In this document: one piece after another, positions 1-12,000 of the stretch
Layout: each line of letters begins with the position of its first letter
How positions within the stretch are numbered: the first letter of the stretch is position 1
Notes under the pieces: model-generated
Seen by the model: only the letters and a program-made list of their open reading frames with translations
The model's database searches: none
Told to the model about the DNA's origin: nothing
NCBI RefSeq assembly: GCF_051401765.1
Contig: NW_027480422.1
Coordinates: 20,664,001-20,728,000 of the forward strand
DNA length: 64,000 nucleotides
Direction of reading: 5' to 3'
Origin: Calliopsis andreniformis
Lineage: Eukaryota; Arthropoda; Insecta; Hymenoptera; Andrenidae
Program-made: the position numbers and the translations under genes

Positions 1-518
1 GCCAGAAACATAAAATACAATAGAAATACACCAGTTTTTCCATCGTATAACAGGAATAATTGCAACCAGTGTGAAAGATATGGTCATTTCTACGATACGG
101 GCAACCTAGGCTTCACTCTTGGGCGTCATTCCACTTGATCGAATAGTTACGGCCTAAGAAGTCTACACCAGAAGCATAAAATATAATATAAATACAACAG
201 TTTTTCCATCGTATAACAGGAATAATTGCAACCAGTGTGAAAGACATGGTCATTTCTACGTTCCGGGCAACCTAGGCTTCACTCTAGGGCGTTGTTCCAC
301 CACATCGAATAGCTACGGCCTTAGGAGTCAACGCCAGAGGCATAAAATACAAAATAAATACAACAGTTTTTCCATCGTATAACAAGAATAATTGCAACCA
401 GTGTGAAAGTGATGGTCATTTCAGCATTCCGGGCAACCTAGGCTTCACTCTAGGGCCATGCTCCACCAGATCGAATAGTTAGGGCCTAAGAAGTCAACGC
501 CAGAAGCGTAAAATACAA

Positions 519-526
519 TATAAATA
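519..526 (+). promoter_or_regulatory. TATA-like motif recurring in most monomers
   Basis: TATAAATA, an exact match to the TATA-box consensus TATAWAWR, lies at monomer positions 21-28 here and in a large share of monomers. Variant monomers read AAAATAAATA, ATATATGTAC or TAAAAAT at the same place. The surrounding DNA is AT-rich, so a match is not surprising, and no gene follows. Known: satellite arrays can be transcribed at low level. Whether this motif drives any transcript cannot be told from sequence. Confidence 0.3.
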
Positions 527-602
527 CAACAGTTTTTCCCTTGTATAACAGGAATAATTGCAACCAGTGTGAAAGCTATGGTCATTTCTACGTTCCGGGC
601 AA

Positions 603-620
603 CCTAGGCTTCACTCTAGG
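603..620. other. Short dyad CCTAG-8 nt-CTAGG in each monomer
   Basis: CCTAG (603-607) and CTAGG (616-620) are exact reverse complements separated by the 8-nt loop GCTTCACT. The arrangement is present in most monomers. A common variant reads CACCCTAGGG at the right arm and keeps it intact. Both arms are among the better conserved parts of the monomer. Known: centromeric satellites that lack a CENP-B box have been reported to be enriched in short dyad symmetries that could form non-B DNA. Inferred: this may be such an element. A five-base stem is weak alone. Confidence 0.6.
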
Positions 621-667
621 GCGTTGCTCCGCCACATCGAATAGCTGCGGCCTTAGAAGTCAACGCC
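620..667. other. 7-bp inverted repeat GGCGTTG/CAACGCC spanning the monomer junction
   Basis: GGCGTTG (620-626) is an exact reverse complement of CAACGCC (661-667), with 34 nt between them. The right arm crosses the monomer junction, so the element exists only because monomers are joined head to tail. Inside the loop, the monomers that read TTAGGGCCTAA carry a second palindrome, TTAGG-G-CCTAA. The left arm shares one base with the preceding CCTAG/CTAGG dyad, so the two stems could compete. Frequent substitutions such as CAATGCC would give a G-U pair in RNA but a mismatch in DNA. No function can be assigned. Confidence 0.6.
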
Positions 668-3600
668 AGAAGCATAAAATACAATATAAATACAACACTT
701 TTTCCATCGTATAACAGGAATAATTGCAACCAGTGTGAAAGCTATGGTCATTTCTACGTTCCGGGCAACCTAGGCTTCACTCTAGGGCGTTGCTCCATCA
801 CATCGAATAGCTGCGGCCTTAGAAGTCAACGTCAGAAGCATAAAATACGATATAAATACAACACTTTTTCCATCGTATAACAGGAATAATTGCAACCAGT
901 GTGAAAGACATGTTCATTTCTACGTTCCGGGCAACCTAGGCTTCCCTCTAGGGCGTTGCTCCACCACATCGAATAGCTACGGCCTTAGGAGTAAACGCCA
1001 GAGGCATAAAATACAAAATAAATACAACAGTTTTTCCATCGTATAAAACGAATAATTGCAACCAGTGTGAATGACATGGTCATTTCTACGTTCCGTGCAA
1101 CCTAGGCTTCCCTCTAGGGCGTTGCTCCACCACATCGAATAGCTACGGCCTTAGGAGTAAACGCCAGAGGCATAAAATACAAAATAAATACAACAGTTTT
1201 TCCATCGTATAACAAGAATAATTGCAACCAGAGTGAAGGTGATGGTCATTTCTAAGTTGCGGGCAACCTAGGATTCACTACCGAGCGTTGCCCCACCAGA
1301 TCGAATAGCTAGGACCTTAGAAGTCAACGCCAGAAGCACAAAATAAAATAAAAATACAACAGTTATTCCATCGTATAACAGGAATAATTGCCACCAGTGT
1401 GAAAGTAATGGGCATTTCTACGTTCCGTACAACCTAGGCTTCACTCTAGGGCGTTGCTCCACCACATCGAATAGTTAGGGCCTTAGAAGTCAATGCCAGA
1501 AGCATAAAATACAATATAAATACAACAGTTTTTCCACTGTATAATGTGAATAATTGCAAACAGTGTGGAAGTAATGGTCATTTCTACGTTCCGGGCAACC
1601 TGGGCTTCAGTCTAGGGCGTGGTTCCCCCAGATCGAATAGTTCGGGCCTAAGAAGACTACGCCAGAAGCATAAAATACAATATAAATACCACAGTTTTTC
1701 CATCGTATAACAGTAATGATTGCAACCAGAGTGAAGGTGATGGTCATTTCTAAGTTCCGGGCAACCTAGGCTTCACTCGAGAGCGTTGCTCCACCAGATC
1801 GAATAGCTAGGACCTTAGAAGTCAATGCCAGAAGCATAAAATGCCATATAAATACAACAGTTTTTCCACTGTATGATATGAATAATTGCAAACAGTGTGG
1901 AAGTAATGGTCATTTCTACGATCGGGGCAACCTAGGCTTCACCCTAGGGCGTTGCGCAACCACATCGAATAGCTACGGCCCTAGAAGACAACGCCATAAC
2001 TATAAAATACAATATAAATAGAACAGTCTTTCCATCGTATAAAACGAATAATTGCAACCAGTCTGATAGCTATCGTCATTTCTACGTTCCGGGCAACCTA
2101 GGCTTCACCCTAGGGCGTTGCTCCGCCATATCGAATAGTTAGGGCCTAAGAAGTCAATGCCAGAAGCATAAAATACGATATATGTGCAACAGTTTTTCCA
2201 TCGTATAAAATGAGTAATTGCAACCAGTGTGAAAATAACGGCCATTCCTACGTTCCGGGCATCCTAGACTTAACACTGAGGCCTTGCTCCACCAGATCGA
2301 ATACATAGGGCCTTAGAAGTCAACGCCAGAAGCATAAAGTACATTAAAAATCCAACAGTTTGTCCATCGTATTACAGGAATAATTGCCACCAGTGTAAAA
2401 GTGATGGTCATTTCTGCATTCCGGGCAAACCTAGGCTTCACTCTAGGGCGTTGCTCCTCCAGATAGAATAGTTAGGGCCCAGGAAGTCAACGCCAGAAGC
2501 ATAAAAAACAATATAAATACAACAGTTTTTCCCCTGTATAACAGGAATAATTGCAACCAGTGTGAAAGTAATGGGCATTTCTAAGTTCCGTGCAACATAG
2601 GCTTCACTCTAGGGCGTTGGTCCAGCAGGCCGAATAGTTAGGGCCTTAGAAAACAACTCCAGACGCATAAAATACAATATAAATACAACAGTCTTTCCAC
2701 GGTATAAAACGAATAATTGCAACCAGTATGAAAGTTACGGTCATTTCTACGTTCCGGGCAACCTCGGCTTCACCCTAAAGCGTTGCTCCACCAGATCGAA
2801 TAGTTAGGGCCTAAGAAGTCAACGCCAGAAGCATAAAATGCAATATAAATACAACAGTTTTTCCATCGTATAACAGGAATAATTGCCACCAGTGTGAAAG
2901 TGATGGTCATTTCTGCATTCCGGGCAACCTAGGCTTCACTCTAGGGCCATGCTCCACCAGATCGAATAGTTAGGGCCTAAGAAGTCAACGCCAGAAGCAT
3001 AAAATACAATATAAATACAACAGTTTTTCCCTTGTATAACAGGAATAATTGCAACCAGTGTGAAAGCTATGGTCATTTCTACGTTCCGGCCAACCTAGGC
3101 TTCACTCTAGGGCGTTGCGCAACCACATCGAATAGCTACGGCCCCAGAAGACAACGCCATAACTATAAAATACAATATAAGTAGAACAGTCTTTCCATCG
3201 TATAAAACGAATAATTGCAACCAGTCTGATAGTTATGGTCATTTCTACGTTCCGGGCAACCTAGGCTTCACCCTAGGGCGTTGCTCCGCCATATCGAATA
3301 GTTAGGGCCTAAGAAGTCAATGCCAGAAGCATAAAATACGATATATGTACAACAGTTTTTCCATCGTCTAACAGGAATAATTACAACCAGTGTGAAAGTA
3401 ATGGGCATTTCTACGTTCCATGCAACCTAGGCTTCGCTCTAGGGCGTTGGTCCACCAGGCCGAATAGTTAGGGCCTTAGAAAACAACTCCAGACGCATAA
3501 AATACAATATAAATACAACAGTTTTTCCACGGTATTGAACGAATAATTGCAACCAGTATGAAAGTTATGCTCATTTCTACGTTCCGGCAACCTAGGCTTC

Positions 3601-4080
3601 ACCCTAGGGCGTTGCTCCACCAGATCGAAGAGTTAGGGCCTAAGAAGTCAACGCCAGAAGCATAAAATACAATAGAAATACACCAGTTTTTCCATCGTAT
3701 AACAGGAATAATTGCAACCAGTGTGAAAGATATGGTCATTTCTACGATACGGGCAACCTAGGCTTCACTCTAGGGCGTCATTCCACTTGATCGAATAGTT
3801 ACGGCCTAAGAAGTCTACGCCAGAAGCATAAAATATAATATAAATACAACAGTTTTTCCATCGTATAACAGGAATAATTGCAACCAGTGTGAAAGACATG
3901 GTCATTTCTACGTTCCGGGCGACCTAGGCTTCACTCTAGGTCGTTGCTCCACCACATCGAATAGCTGCGGCCTTAGAAGTCAACGCCAGAAGCACAAAAT
4001 AAAATAAAAATACAACAGTTATTCCATCGTATAACAGGAATAATTAACACCAATGTGAAAGTAATGGGCATTTCTAAGTT

Positions 4081-7000
4081 CCGTGCAACCTAGGCTTCAC
4101 TCTAGGGCGTTGCTCCACCATCGAATAGTTAGGGCCTAAGAAGTCAACGCCAGAAGCATTAAATACAATATAAATACTACAGTTTTTCCCTTGTATAACA
4201 GAAATAATTGCAACCAGTGTGAAAGCTATGGTCACATCTACGTTCCGGGCAACATAGGCTTCACTCTAGGGCGTTGCTCCACCACATCGAATAGTTAGGG
4301 CCTTAGAAGTCAATGCCAGAAGCATAAAATACAATATAAATACTACAGTCTTTCCACTGTATAATATGAATAATTGCAAACAGTGTGGAAGTAATGGTCA
4401 TTACTACGATCCGGGCAAGCTAGGCTTCACTCTAGGGCGTTGGTGCACCAGATCCAATAGTTAGGGCCTAAGAAGTCAACGCCAGGAGCACCAAATACAA
4501 AATAAATACAACAGTTTTTCCATCGTATAAAACGAATAAATGCATACTGTGTGCAAGTAATGGTCATTTCTACGATCCGGGGAACCTAGGCATCACTCTA
4601 GGGCGTTGTTGAACCAGAGCGAATAGTTAGGGCCTAGGAAGTCAACGCCTGAAGCATAAAATACAATATAAATACAACAGTTTTTCCATTGTATAAAACG
4701 AATAATTGCAACCAGTATGAAAGTTATGGTTATTTCTACGTTCAGGGCAACCTAGGCTTCACCGTAGGGCGTTGCTCCACCAGATCGAATAGTTAGTGCC
4801 TATGAAGTCAACGCCAGAAGCATAAAGTACGATATATGTACAACAGTCTTCCCATCATATAAAACGAATAATTGCAACCAGTCTGATAGTTATGGTCATT
4901 TCTACGTTCCGGGCAATCTAGGCTTCTCTCTAGGGCGTCGTTCCACCAGAACGAATAGTTAGGGCCTAAGAAGTCTACGCCAGAAGCATAAAATACAATA
5001 CAAATACAACAGCTTTTCCATCGTATAACAGGAATAATTGCAACCAGTGTGAAAGATATGGTCATTTCTACGATACGGGCAACCTAGGCTGCACGCGAGG
5101 GCGTCGTTCCACCACATCGAATAGCTGCGGCCTTAGAAGTCAACGCCAGAAGCATAAAATACAATATAAGTACAACAGTTCTTGAATCGTATAACAGGAA
5201 TAATTGCAAACAGTGTGAAAGATATGGTCATTTCTACGTTTCGGGCATCCTAGGCTTCACTCTAGGGCATTGCTCCATCACATCGAATAGCTACGGCCTT
5301 AGAAGTGAACGCCATAACTATAAAAAACAATATAAATACAACAGTTTTTCCATTGTATAAAATGAATAATTGCAAACAGTGAGGAAGTAATGGTCATTTC
5401 TACGTTCCGTGCAACCTAGGCTTCACTCTAGGGCGTTGCTCCACCAGATCGAATGGTTAGGGCCTAAGCAGTCAACGCCAGAAGCATAAAATACAATATA
5501 AATACTACACTTTTTCAATCGTATAACAGGAATAATTACCACCAGTGTGAAAGTAATGGGCATTTCTACGTTCCGTGCAACCTAGGCTTCACTCTAGGGC
5601 CATGCTCCACCAGATCGAATAGTTATGGACTAAGAAGTCAACGCCAGAAGCATAAAATACAATATAAATACAACAGTTTTTCCCTTGTATAACAGGAATA
5701 ATTGCAACAAGTATGAAAGCTATGGTCATTTATACGTTCCGGGCAACCTAGGCTTCACTCTAGGGCGTTGCTCCACCACATCGAATAGCTACGGCCATAG
5801 GAGTCAACGCCAGAGGCATAAAATGCAAAATAAATACAACAGTTTTTCGATCGTATAACAAGAATAATTGCAACCAGCGTGAAAGTGATGGTCATTTCTA
5901 CATTCCGGGCAACCTAGGCTTCACTCTATGGCGTTGGTCCGCCAGATCCAATAGCTACGGCCGTAGAAGACAACGCCATAACTATAAAATACAATATAAA
6001 TACAACAGTCTTTCCATCGTATAAAACGAGTAATTGCAACCAGTGTGAAAGCTATGGTCATTTCTACGTTCCGGGCAACCTAGGCTTCACTCTAGGGCGT
6101 TGCTCCACCACGTCGAATAGCTGCGGCCTTAGAAGTCAACGCCAGAAGCATAAAATACAATATAAATACAACACTTTTTCCATCGTATAACAGGAATAAT
6201 TGCCACCAGTGTGAAAGTAATGGGCATTTCTACGTTCCGTGCAACCTAGGCTTCACTCTAGGGCCATGCTCCACCAGATCGAATAGTTAGGGACTAAGAA
6301 GTCAACGCCAGAAGCATAAAATACAATATAAATACAACAGTTTTTCGATCGCATAACAAGAATAATTGCAACCAGTGTGAAAGTGATGGTCATTTCTACA
6401 TTCCGGGCAACCTAGGCTACACTCTAGGGCGTTGCTTCACCATATCGAATAGTTAGGGCCTAAGAAGTCAATGCTAGAAGCATAAAATACGATATATGTA
6501 CAACAGTTTTTCCATCGTATAAAATGAGTAATTGCAACCAGTGTGAAAGTGATGGTCATTTCTACATTCCGGGCAACCTAGGCTTCACTCTAGGGCGTTG
6601 CTCCACAACATCGATTAGCTAGGGACTTAGAAGTCAACGCTAGAAGCATAAACTGAAATAAAAATACAACAGTTTTTCCATCGTATAAAACGTATAATTG
6701 CAACCAGTATGAATGTTATGGTCATTACTACGTTCCGGGCAACCTAGGCTTCACTCTAGGGCGTTGTTCCACGAGATCCAATAGCTTGGGCCTAAGAAGT
6801 CAACGCCAGGAGCACCGAATACAAAATAAATACAACAGCTTTTCCATCGTATAAAACGAATAATTGCAACCAGTATGAAAGCTATGGTCATTTATACGTT
6901 CCGGGCAACCTAGGCTTCACTCTAGGGCGTTGCTCCACCACATCGAATAGTTAGGGCATTAGAAGTCAATGCCAGAAGCATAAAATGCCTTATAAATACA

Positions 7001-9057
7001 ACAGTTTTTCCACTGTATGGTATGAATAATTGCAAACAGTGTGGAAGTAATGGTCATTTCTACGTTCCGGGCAACCTAGGCTTCACTCTAGGGCGTTGCG
7101 CAACCACATCGAATAGCTACGTCCTTAGAAGTCAACGCCATAACTATAAAAAACAATATTAATACAACAGTTTTTCCATTTTATAAAATGAATAATTGCT
7201 AACAGTGTGGAGGTAATGGTCATTTCTACTTTCCGGGCAACCTAGGCTTCACTCTCGGGCGTTTCTCCACAACATCGAATAGCTACTGCCTTAGAAGCCA
7301 ACGGCTGAAGCATAAAATATAATATAAATACAACAGTTTTTCCATCGTATAACAGGAATAATTGCAACCAGTGTGAAAGACATGGTCTTTTCTACGTTCC
7401 GGGCAGCCTAGGCTTCACTCTAGGGCGTTGCTCCACCACATCGAATAGCTACGGCCTTAGGAGTCAACGCCAGAGGCATAAAATACATAATAAATACAAC
7501 AGTTTTTCCATCGTATAACAAGAATAACTGCAACCATTGTGAAAGTGATGGTCATATCTACATTCGGGGCAACCTAGGCTTCACTCTAGGGCGTTGCGCC
7601 ACCAGATCGTATAGTTAGGGCCTAACAAGTCAACGCCAGAAGCATAAAATACCATATAAATACAACAGTTTTTCCCTTGCATAACAGGAATAATTGCAAC
7701 CAGTGTGAAAGCTATGGTCATTTCTACGTTCCGGGCAACGTAGGCTTCACTCTAGGGCGTTGCTCCACCACATCGAATAGTTAGGGCCTTAGAAGTCAAT
7801 GCCAGAAGCATAAAATGCCATATAAATACAACAGTTGTTCCACTGTATGGTATGAATAATTGCAAACAGTGTGGAAGTAATGGTCATTTCTACGTTCCGG
7901 GCAACCTAGGCTTCACTCTAGGGCGTTGCGCAACCACATCGAATAGCTACGGCCCTAGAAGACAACGCCATGACTATAAAATACAATATAAATAGAACAG
8001 TCTTTCCATCGTATAAAACGAATAATTGCAACCAGTCTGATAGTTAGGGTCATTTCTACGTTCCGGGCAACCTAGGCTTCACCCTAGGGCGTTGCTCCGC
8101 CATATCGAATAGTTAGGGCCTAAGAAGTCAATGCCAGAAGCATAAAATACGATATATGTACAACAGTTTTTCCATCGTATAACAGGAATAATTGCAACCA
8201 GTGGAAAGCTATGGTCATTTCTACGTTCCGGGCAACCTAGGCTTCACTCTATGGCGTTGCTCCACCTCATCGAATAGCTGCGGCCTTAGAAGTCAACGCC
8301 AGAAGCATAAAATACAATATAAATACAACACTTTTTCCATCGTATAACAGGAATAATTGCAACCAGTGTGAAAGTGATGGTCATTTCTACGTTCCGGGCA
8401 ACCTAGGCTTCAGTCTAGGGCGTGGTTCCCCCAGATCGAATAGTTAGGGCCTAAGAAGCCTACGCCAGAAGCATAAAATACAATATAAATACCACAGTTT
8501 TTCCATCGTATAACAGGAATAATTGCAACCAGAGTGAAGGTGATGGTCATTTCTCAGTTCCGGGCAACCTAGGCTTCACTATCGAGCGTTGCTCCACCCG
8601 ATCGAATAGCTAGGACCTTAGAAGTCAACGCCAGAAGCACAAAATAAAATAAAAATACAACAGTTATTCCATCGTATAACAGGAATAATTAACACCAGTG
8701 TGAAAGTAATGGGCATTTCTAAGTTCCGTGCAACCTAGGCTTCACTCTAGGGCGTTGGTCCACCAGGCCGAATAGTTAGGGCCTTAGAAAACAACTCCAG
8801 ACGCATAAAATACAATATAAATACAACAGTCTTTCCACGGTATAAAACGAATAATTGCAACCAGTATGAAAGTTACGGTCATTTCTACGTTCCGGGCAAC
8901 CTCGGCTTCACCCTAAAGCGTTGCTCCACCAGATCGAATAGTCAGGGCCTTAGGAGTCAACGCCAGCGGCATAAAATACAATACAAATACAACAGTTTTT
9001 CCATTGTATAAAATGAATAATTGCAAACAGTGAGGAAGTAATGGTCATTTCTACGTT
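4081..9057 (+). repeat. 30-monomer higher-order repeat, copy A1 (4977 bp)
   Basis: The sequence from about 4081 is repeated at +4977 with only a handful of substitutions noticed by eye, for example near 4204, 4259, 4508, 6649 and 7750. The length equals 30 x 166 minus 3. The deficit is explained by two private indels: a 2-nt loss giving CCACCATCGAATAG at 4115, and a 1-nt loss giving CCAGTGGAAAGC near 8201. Upstream of about 4080 the match to the end of the next copy is lost, so this is the left edge of the amplification. The edge lies inside a normal monomer at CCGTGCAACC, not at a monomer boundary. Confidence 0.9.
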
Positions 9058-12000
9058 CCGTGCAACCTAGGCTTCACTCTAGGGCGTTGCTCCACCATCG
9101 AATAGTTAGGGCCTAAGAAGTCAACGCCAGAAGCATTAAATACAATATAAATACTACAGTTTTTCCCTTGTATAACAGAAATAATTGCAACCAGTGTGAA
9201 AGCTATGGTCATATCTACGTTCCGGGCAACATAGGCTTGACTCTAGGGCGTTGCTCCACCACATCGAATAGTTAGGGCCTTAGAAGTCAATGCCAGAAGC
9301 ATAAAATACAATATAAATACTACAGTCTTTCCACTGTATAATATGAATAATTGCAAACAGTGTGGAAGTAATGGTCATTACTACGATCCGGGCAAGCTAG
9401 GCTTCACTCTAGGGCGTTGGTGCACCAGATCCAATAGTTAGGGCCTAAGAAGTCAACGCCAGGAGCACCAAATACAAAATAAGTACAACAGTTTTTCCAT
9501 CGTATAAAACGAATAAATGCATACTGTGTGCAAGTAATGGTCATTTCTACGATCCGGGGAACCTAGGCATCACTCTAGGGCGTTGTTGAACCAGAGCGAA
9601 TAGTTAGGGCCTAGGAAGTCAACGCCTGAAGCATAAAATACAATATAAATACAACAGTTTTTCCATTGTATAAAACGAATAATTGCAACCAGTATGAAAG
9701 TTATGGTTATTTCTACGTTCAGGGCAACCTAGGCTTCACCGTAGGGCGTTGCTCCACCAGATCGAATAGTTAGTGCCTATGAAGTCAACGCCAGAAGCAT
9801 AAAGTACGATATATGTACAACAGTCTTCCCATCATATAAAACGAATAATTGCAACCAGTCTGATAGTTATGGTCATTTCTACGTTCCGGGCAATCTAGGC
9901 TTCTCTCTAGGGCGTCGTTCCACCAGAACGAATAGTTAGGGCCTAAGAAGTCTACGCCAGAAGCATAAAATACAATACAAATACAACAGCTTTTCCATCG
10001 TATAACAGGAATAATTGCAACCAGTGTGAAAGATATGGTCATTTCTACGATACGGGCAACCTAGGCTGCACGCGAGGGCGTCGTTCCACCACATCGAATA
10101 GCTGCGGCCTTAGAAGTCAACGCCAGAAGCATAAAATACAATATAAGTACAACAGTTCTTGAATCGTATAACAGGAATAATTGCAAACAGTGTGAAAGAT
10201 ATGGTCATTTCTACGTTTCGGGCATCCTAGGCTTCACTCTAGGGCATTGCTCCATCACATCGAATAGCTACGGCCTTAGAAGTGAACGCCATAACTATAA
10301 AAAACAATATAAATACAACAGTTTTTCCATTGTATAAAATGAATAATTGCAAACAGTGAGGAAGTAATGGTCATTTCTACGTTCCGTGCAACCTAGGCTT
10401 CACTCTAGGGCGTTGCTCCACCAGATCGAATGGTTAGGGCCTAAGCAGTCAACGCCAGAAGCATAAAATACAATATAAATACTACACTTTTTCAATCGTA
10501 TAACAGGAATAATTACCACCAGTGTGAAAGTAATGGGCATTTCTACGTTCCGTGCAACCTAGGCTTCACTCTAGGGCCATGCTCCACCAGATCGAATAGT
10601 TATGGACTAAGAAGTCAACGCCAGAAGCATAAAATACAATATAAATACAACAGTTTTTCCCTTGTATAACAGGAATAATTGCAACAAGTATGAAAGCTAT
10701 GGTCATTTATACGTTCCGGGCAACCTAGGCTTCACTCTAGGGCGTTGCTCCACCACATCGAATAGCTACGGCCATAGGAGTCAACGCCAGAGGCATAAAA
10801 TGCAAAATAAATACAACAGTTTTTCGATCGTATAACAAGAATAATTGCAACCAGCGTGAAAGTGATGGTCATTTCTACATTCCGGGCAACCTAGGCTTCA
10901 CTCTATGGCGTTGGTCCGCCAGATCCAATAGCTACGGCCGTAGAAGACAACGCCATAACTATAAAATACAATATAAATACAACAGTCTTTCCATCGTATA
11001 AAACGAGTAATTGCAACCAGTGTGAAAGCTATGGTCATTTCTACGTTCCGGGCAACCTAGGCTTCACTCTAGGGCGTTGCTCCACCACGTCGAATAGCTG
11101 CGGCCTTAGAAGTCAACGCCAGAAGCATAAAATACAATATAAATACAACACTTTTTCCATCGTATAACAGGAATAATTGCCACCAGTGTGAAAGTAATGG
11201 GCATTTCTACGTTCCGTGCAACCTAGGCTTCACTCTAGGGCCATGCTCCACCAGATCGAATAGTTAGGGACTAAGAAGTCAACGCCAGAAGCATAAAATA
11301 CAATATAAATACAACAGTTTTTCGATCGCATAACAAGAATAATTGCAACCAGTGTGAAAGTGATGGTCATTTCTACATTCCGGGCAACCTAGGCTACACT
11401 CTAGGGCGTTGCTTCACCATATCGAATAGTTAGGGCCTAAGAAGTCAATGCTAGAAGCATAAAATACGATATATGTACAACAGTTTTTCCATCGTATAAA
11501 ATGAGTAATTGCAACCAGTGTGAAAGTGATGGTCATTTCTACATTCCGGGCAACCTAGGCTTCACTCTAGGGCGTTGCTCCACAACATCGATTAGCTAGG
11601 GACTTAGAAGTCAACGCTAGAAGCATAAACTAAAATAAAAATACAACAGTTTTTCCATCGTATAAAACGTATAATTGCAACCAGTATGAATGTTATGGTC
11701 ATTACTACGTTCCGGGCAACCTAGGCTTCACTCTAGGGCGTTGTTCCACGAGATCCAATAGCTTGGGCCTAAGAAGTCAACGCCAGGAGCACCGAATACA
11801 AAATAAATACAACAGCTTTTCCATCGTATAAAACGAATAATTGCAACCAGTATGAAAGCTATGGTCATTTATACGTTCCGGGCAACCTAGGCTTCACTCT
11901 AGGGCGTTGCTCCACCACATCGAATAGTTAGGGCATTAGAAGTCAATGCCAGAAGCATAAAATGCCTTATAAATACAACAGTTTTTCCACTGTATGGTAT

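Larger units (their letters stand above)
499..664 (+). repeat. Representative satellite monomer (166 bp)
   Basis: This monomer illustrates the common architecture and is close to the majority sequence. Monomer positions 11-62 are AT-rich, with A4 at 12-15, A3 at 24-26 and T5 at 35-39. Their centres lie about 11.5 bp apart, roughly one helical turn, which predicts some intrinsic curvature (inference). Positions 63-100 hold the moderately conserved GCAACCAGTGTGAAAG followed by a hypervariable triplet and TGGTCATTTCTACG. Positions 101-166 are GC-richer and hold both dyads. A hand count of a majority monomer gives about 69 G+C in 166 bp and 6-7 CpG including the junction. CCTAGG (an AvrII site) occurs once, at monomer positions 105-110. 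Confidence 0.9.
1..4080 (+). repeat. Mosaic satellite block left of the 30-monomer HOR
   Basis: About 24.5 monomers with no single dominating period. The monomer at 1 recurs at 3653 (offset 3652 = 22 monomers), but similarity lasts only about two monomers. The GTTGCGCAAC-containing monomer near 1951 recurs near 3114 (7 monomers). A monomer with GGCCGAATAG and AACAACTCCAGACGC near 2640 recurs near 3470 (5 monomers) and again inside the HOR copies near 8780, 13760 and 19060. The block is therefore built from the same variants as the HOR but in another order. No coding or RNA gene is seen. Confidence 0.85.

Noticed and set aside
589..603. CENP-B box candidate around TTTCTACGTTCCGGG
   Set aside because: The core pattern TTCG-N4-A-N2-CGGG is matched only at CGGG and part of TTCG; the central A is absent and TTCG is shifted. 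The variant TTCGACGTTCCGGG near 31938 is one base too short.
632..645. RNA polymerase III B-box-like ATCGAATAG, suggesting a tRNA-derived origin
   Set aside because: GATCGAAT resembles the core GTTCGAAT, but the rest of the B box fails and no acceptable A box lies upstream. No tRNA fold can be drawn.
646..660. TTAGGG in the monomer tail as a telomere repeat
   Set aside because: TTAGGG occurs once per 166 bp in many monomers as part of GTTAGGGCCTAAG, never in tandem, so it is not telomeric sequence.
4808..5065. Recurring 85-codon minus-strand open frames (here and near 9785, 14762, 18579, 20403, 38481, 53245, 58556 and elsewhere)
   Set aside because: They cover about 1.5 monomers, begin and end at the same monomer positions, recur only because blocks are copied, and cannot continue since 166 is not a multiple of 3. 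The peptides resemble each other through the DNA repeat, with no domain, start context or neighbour that suggests a gene.
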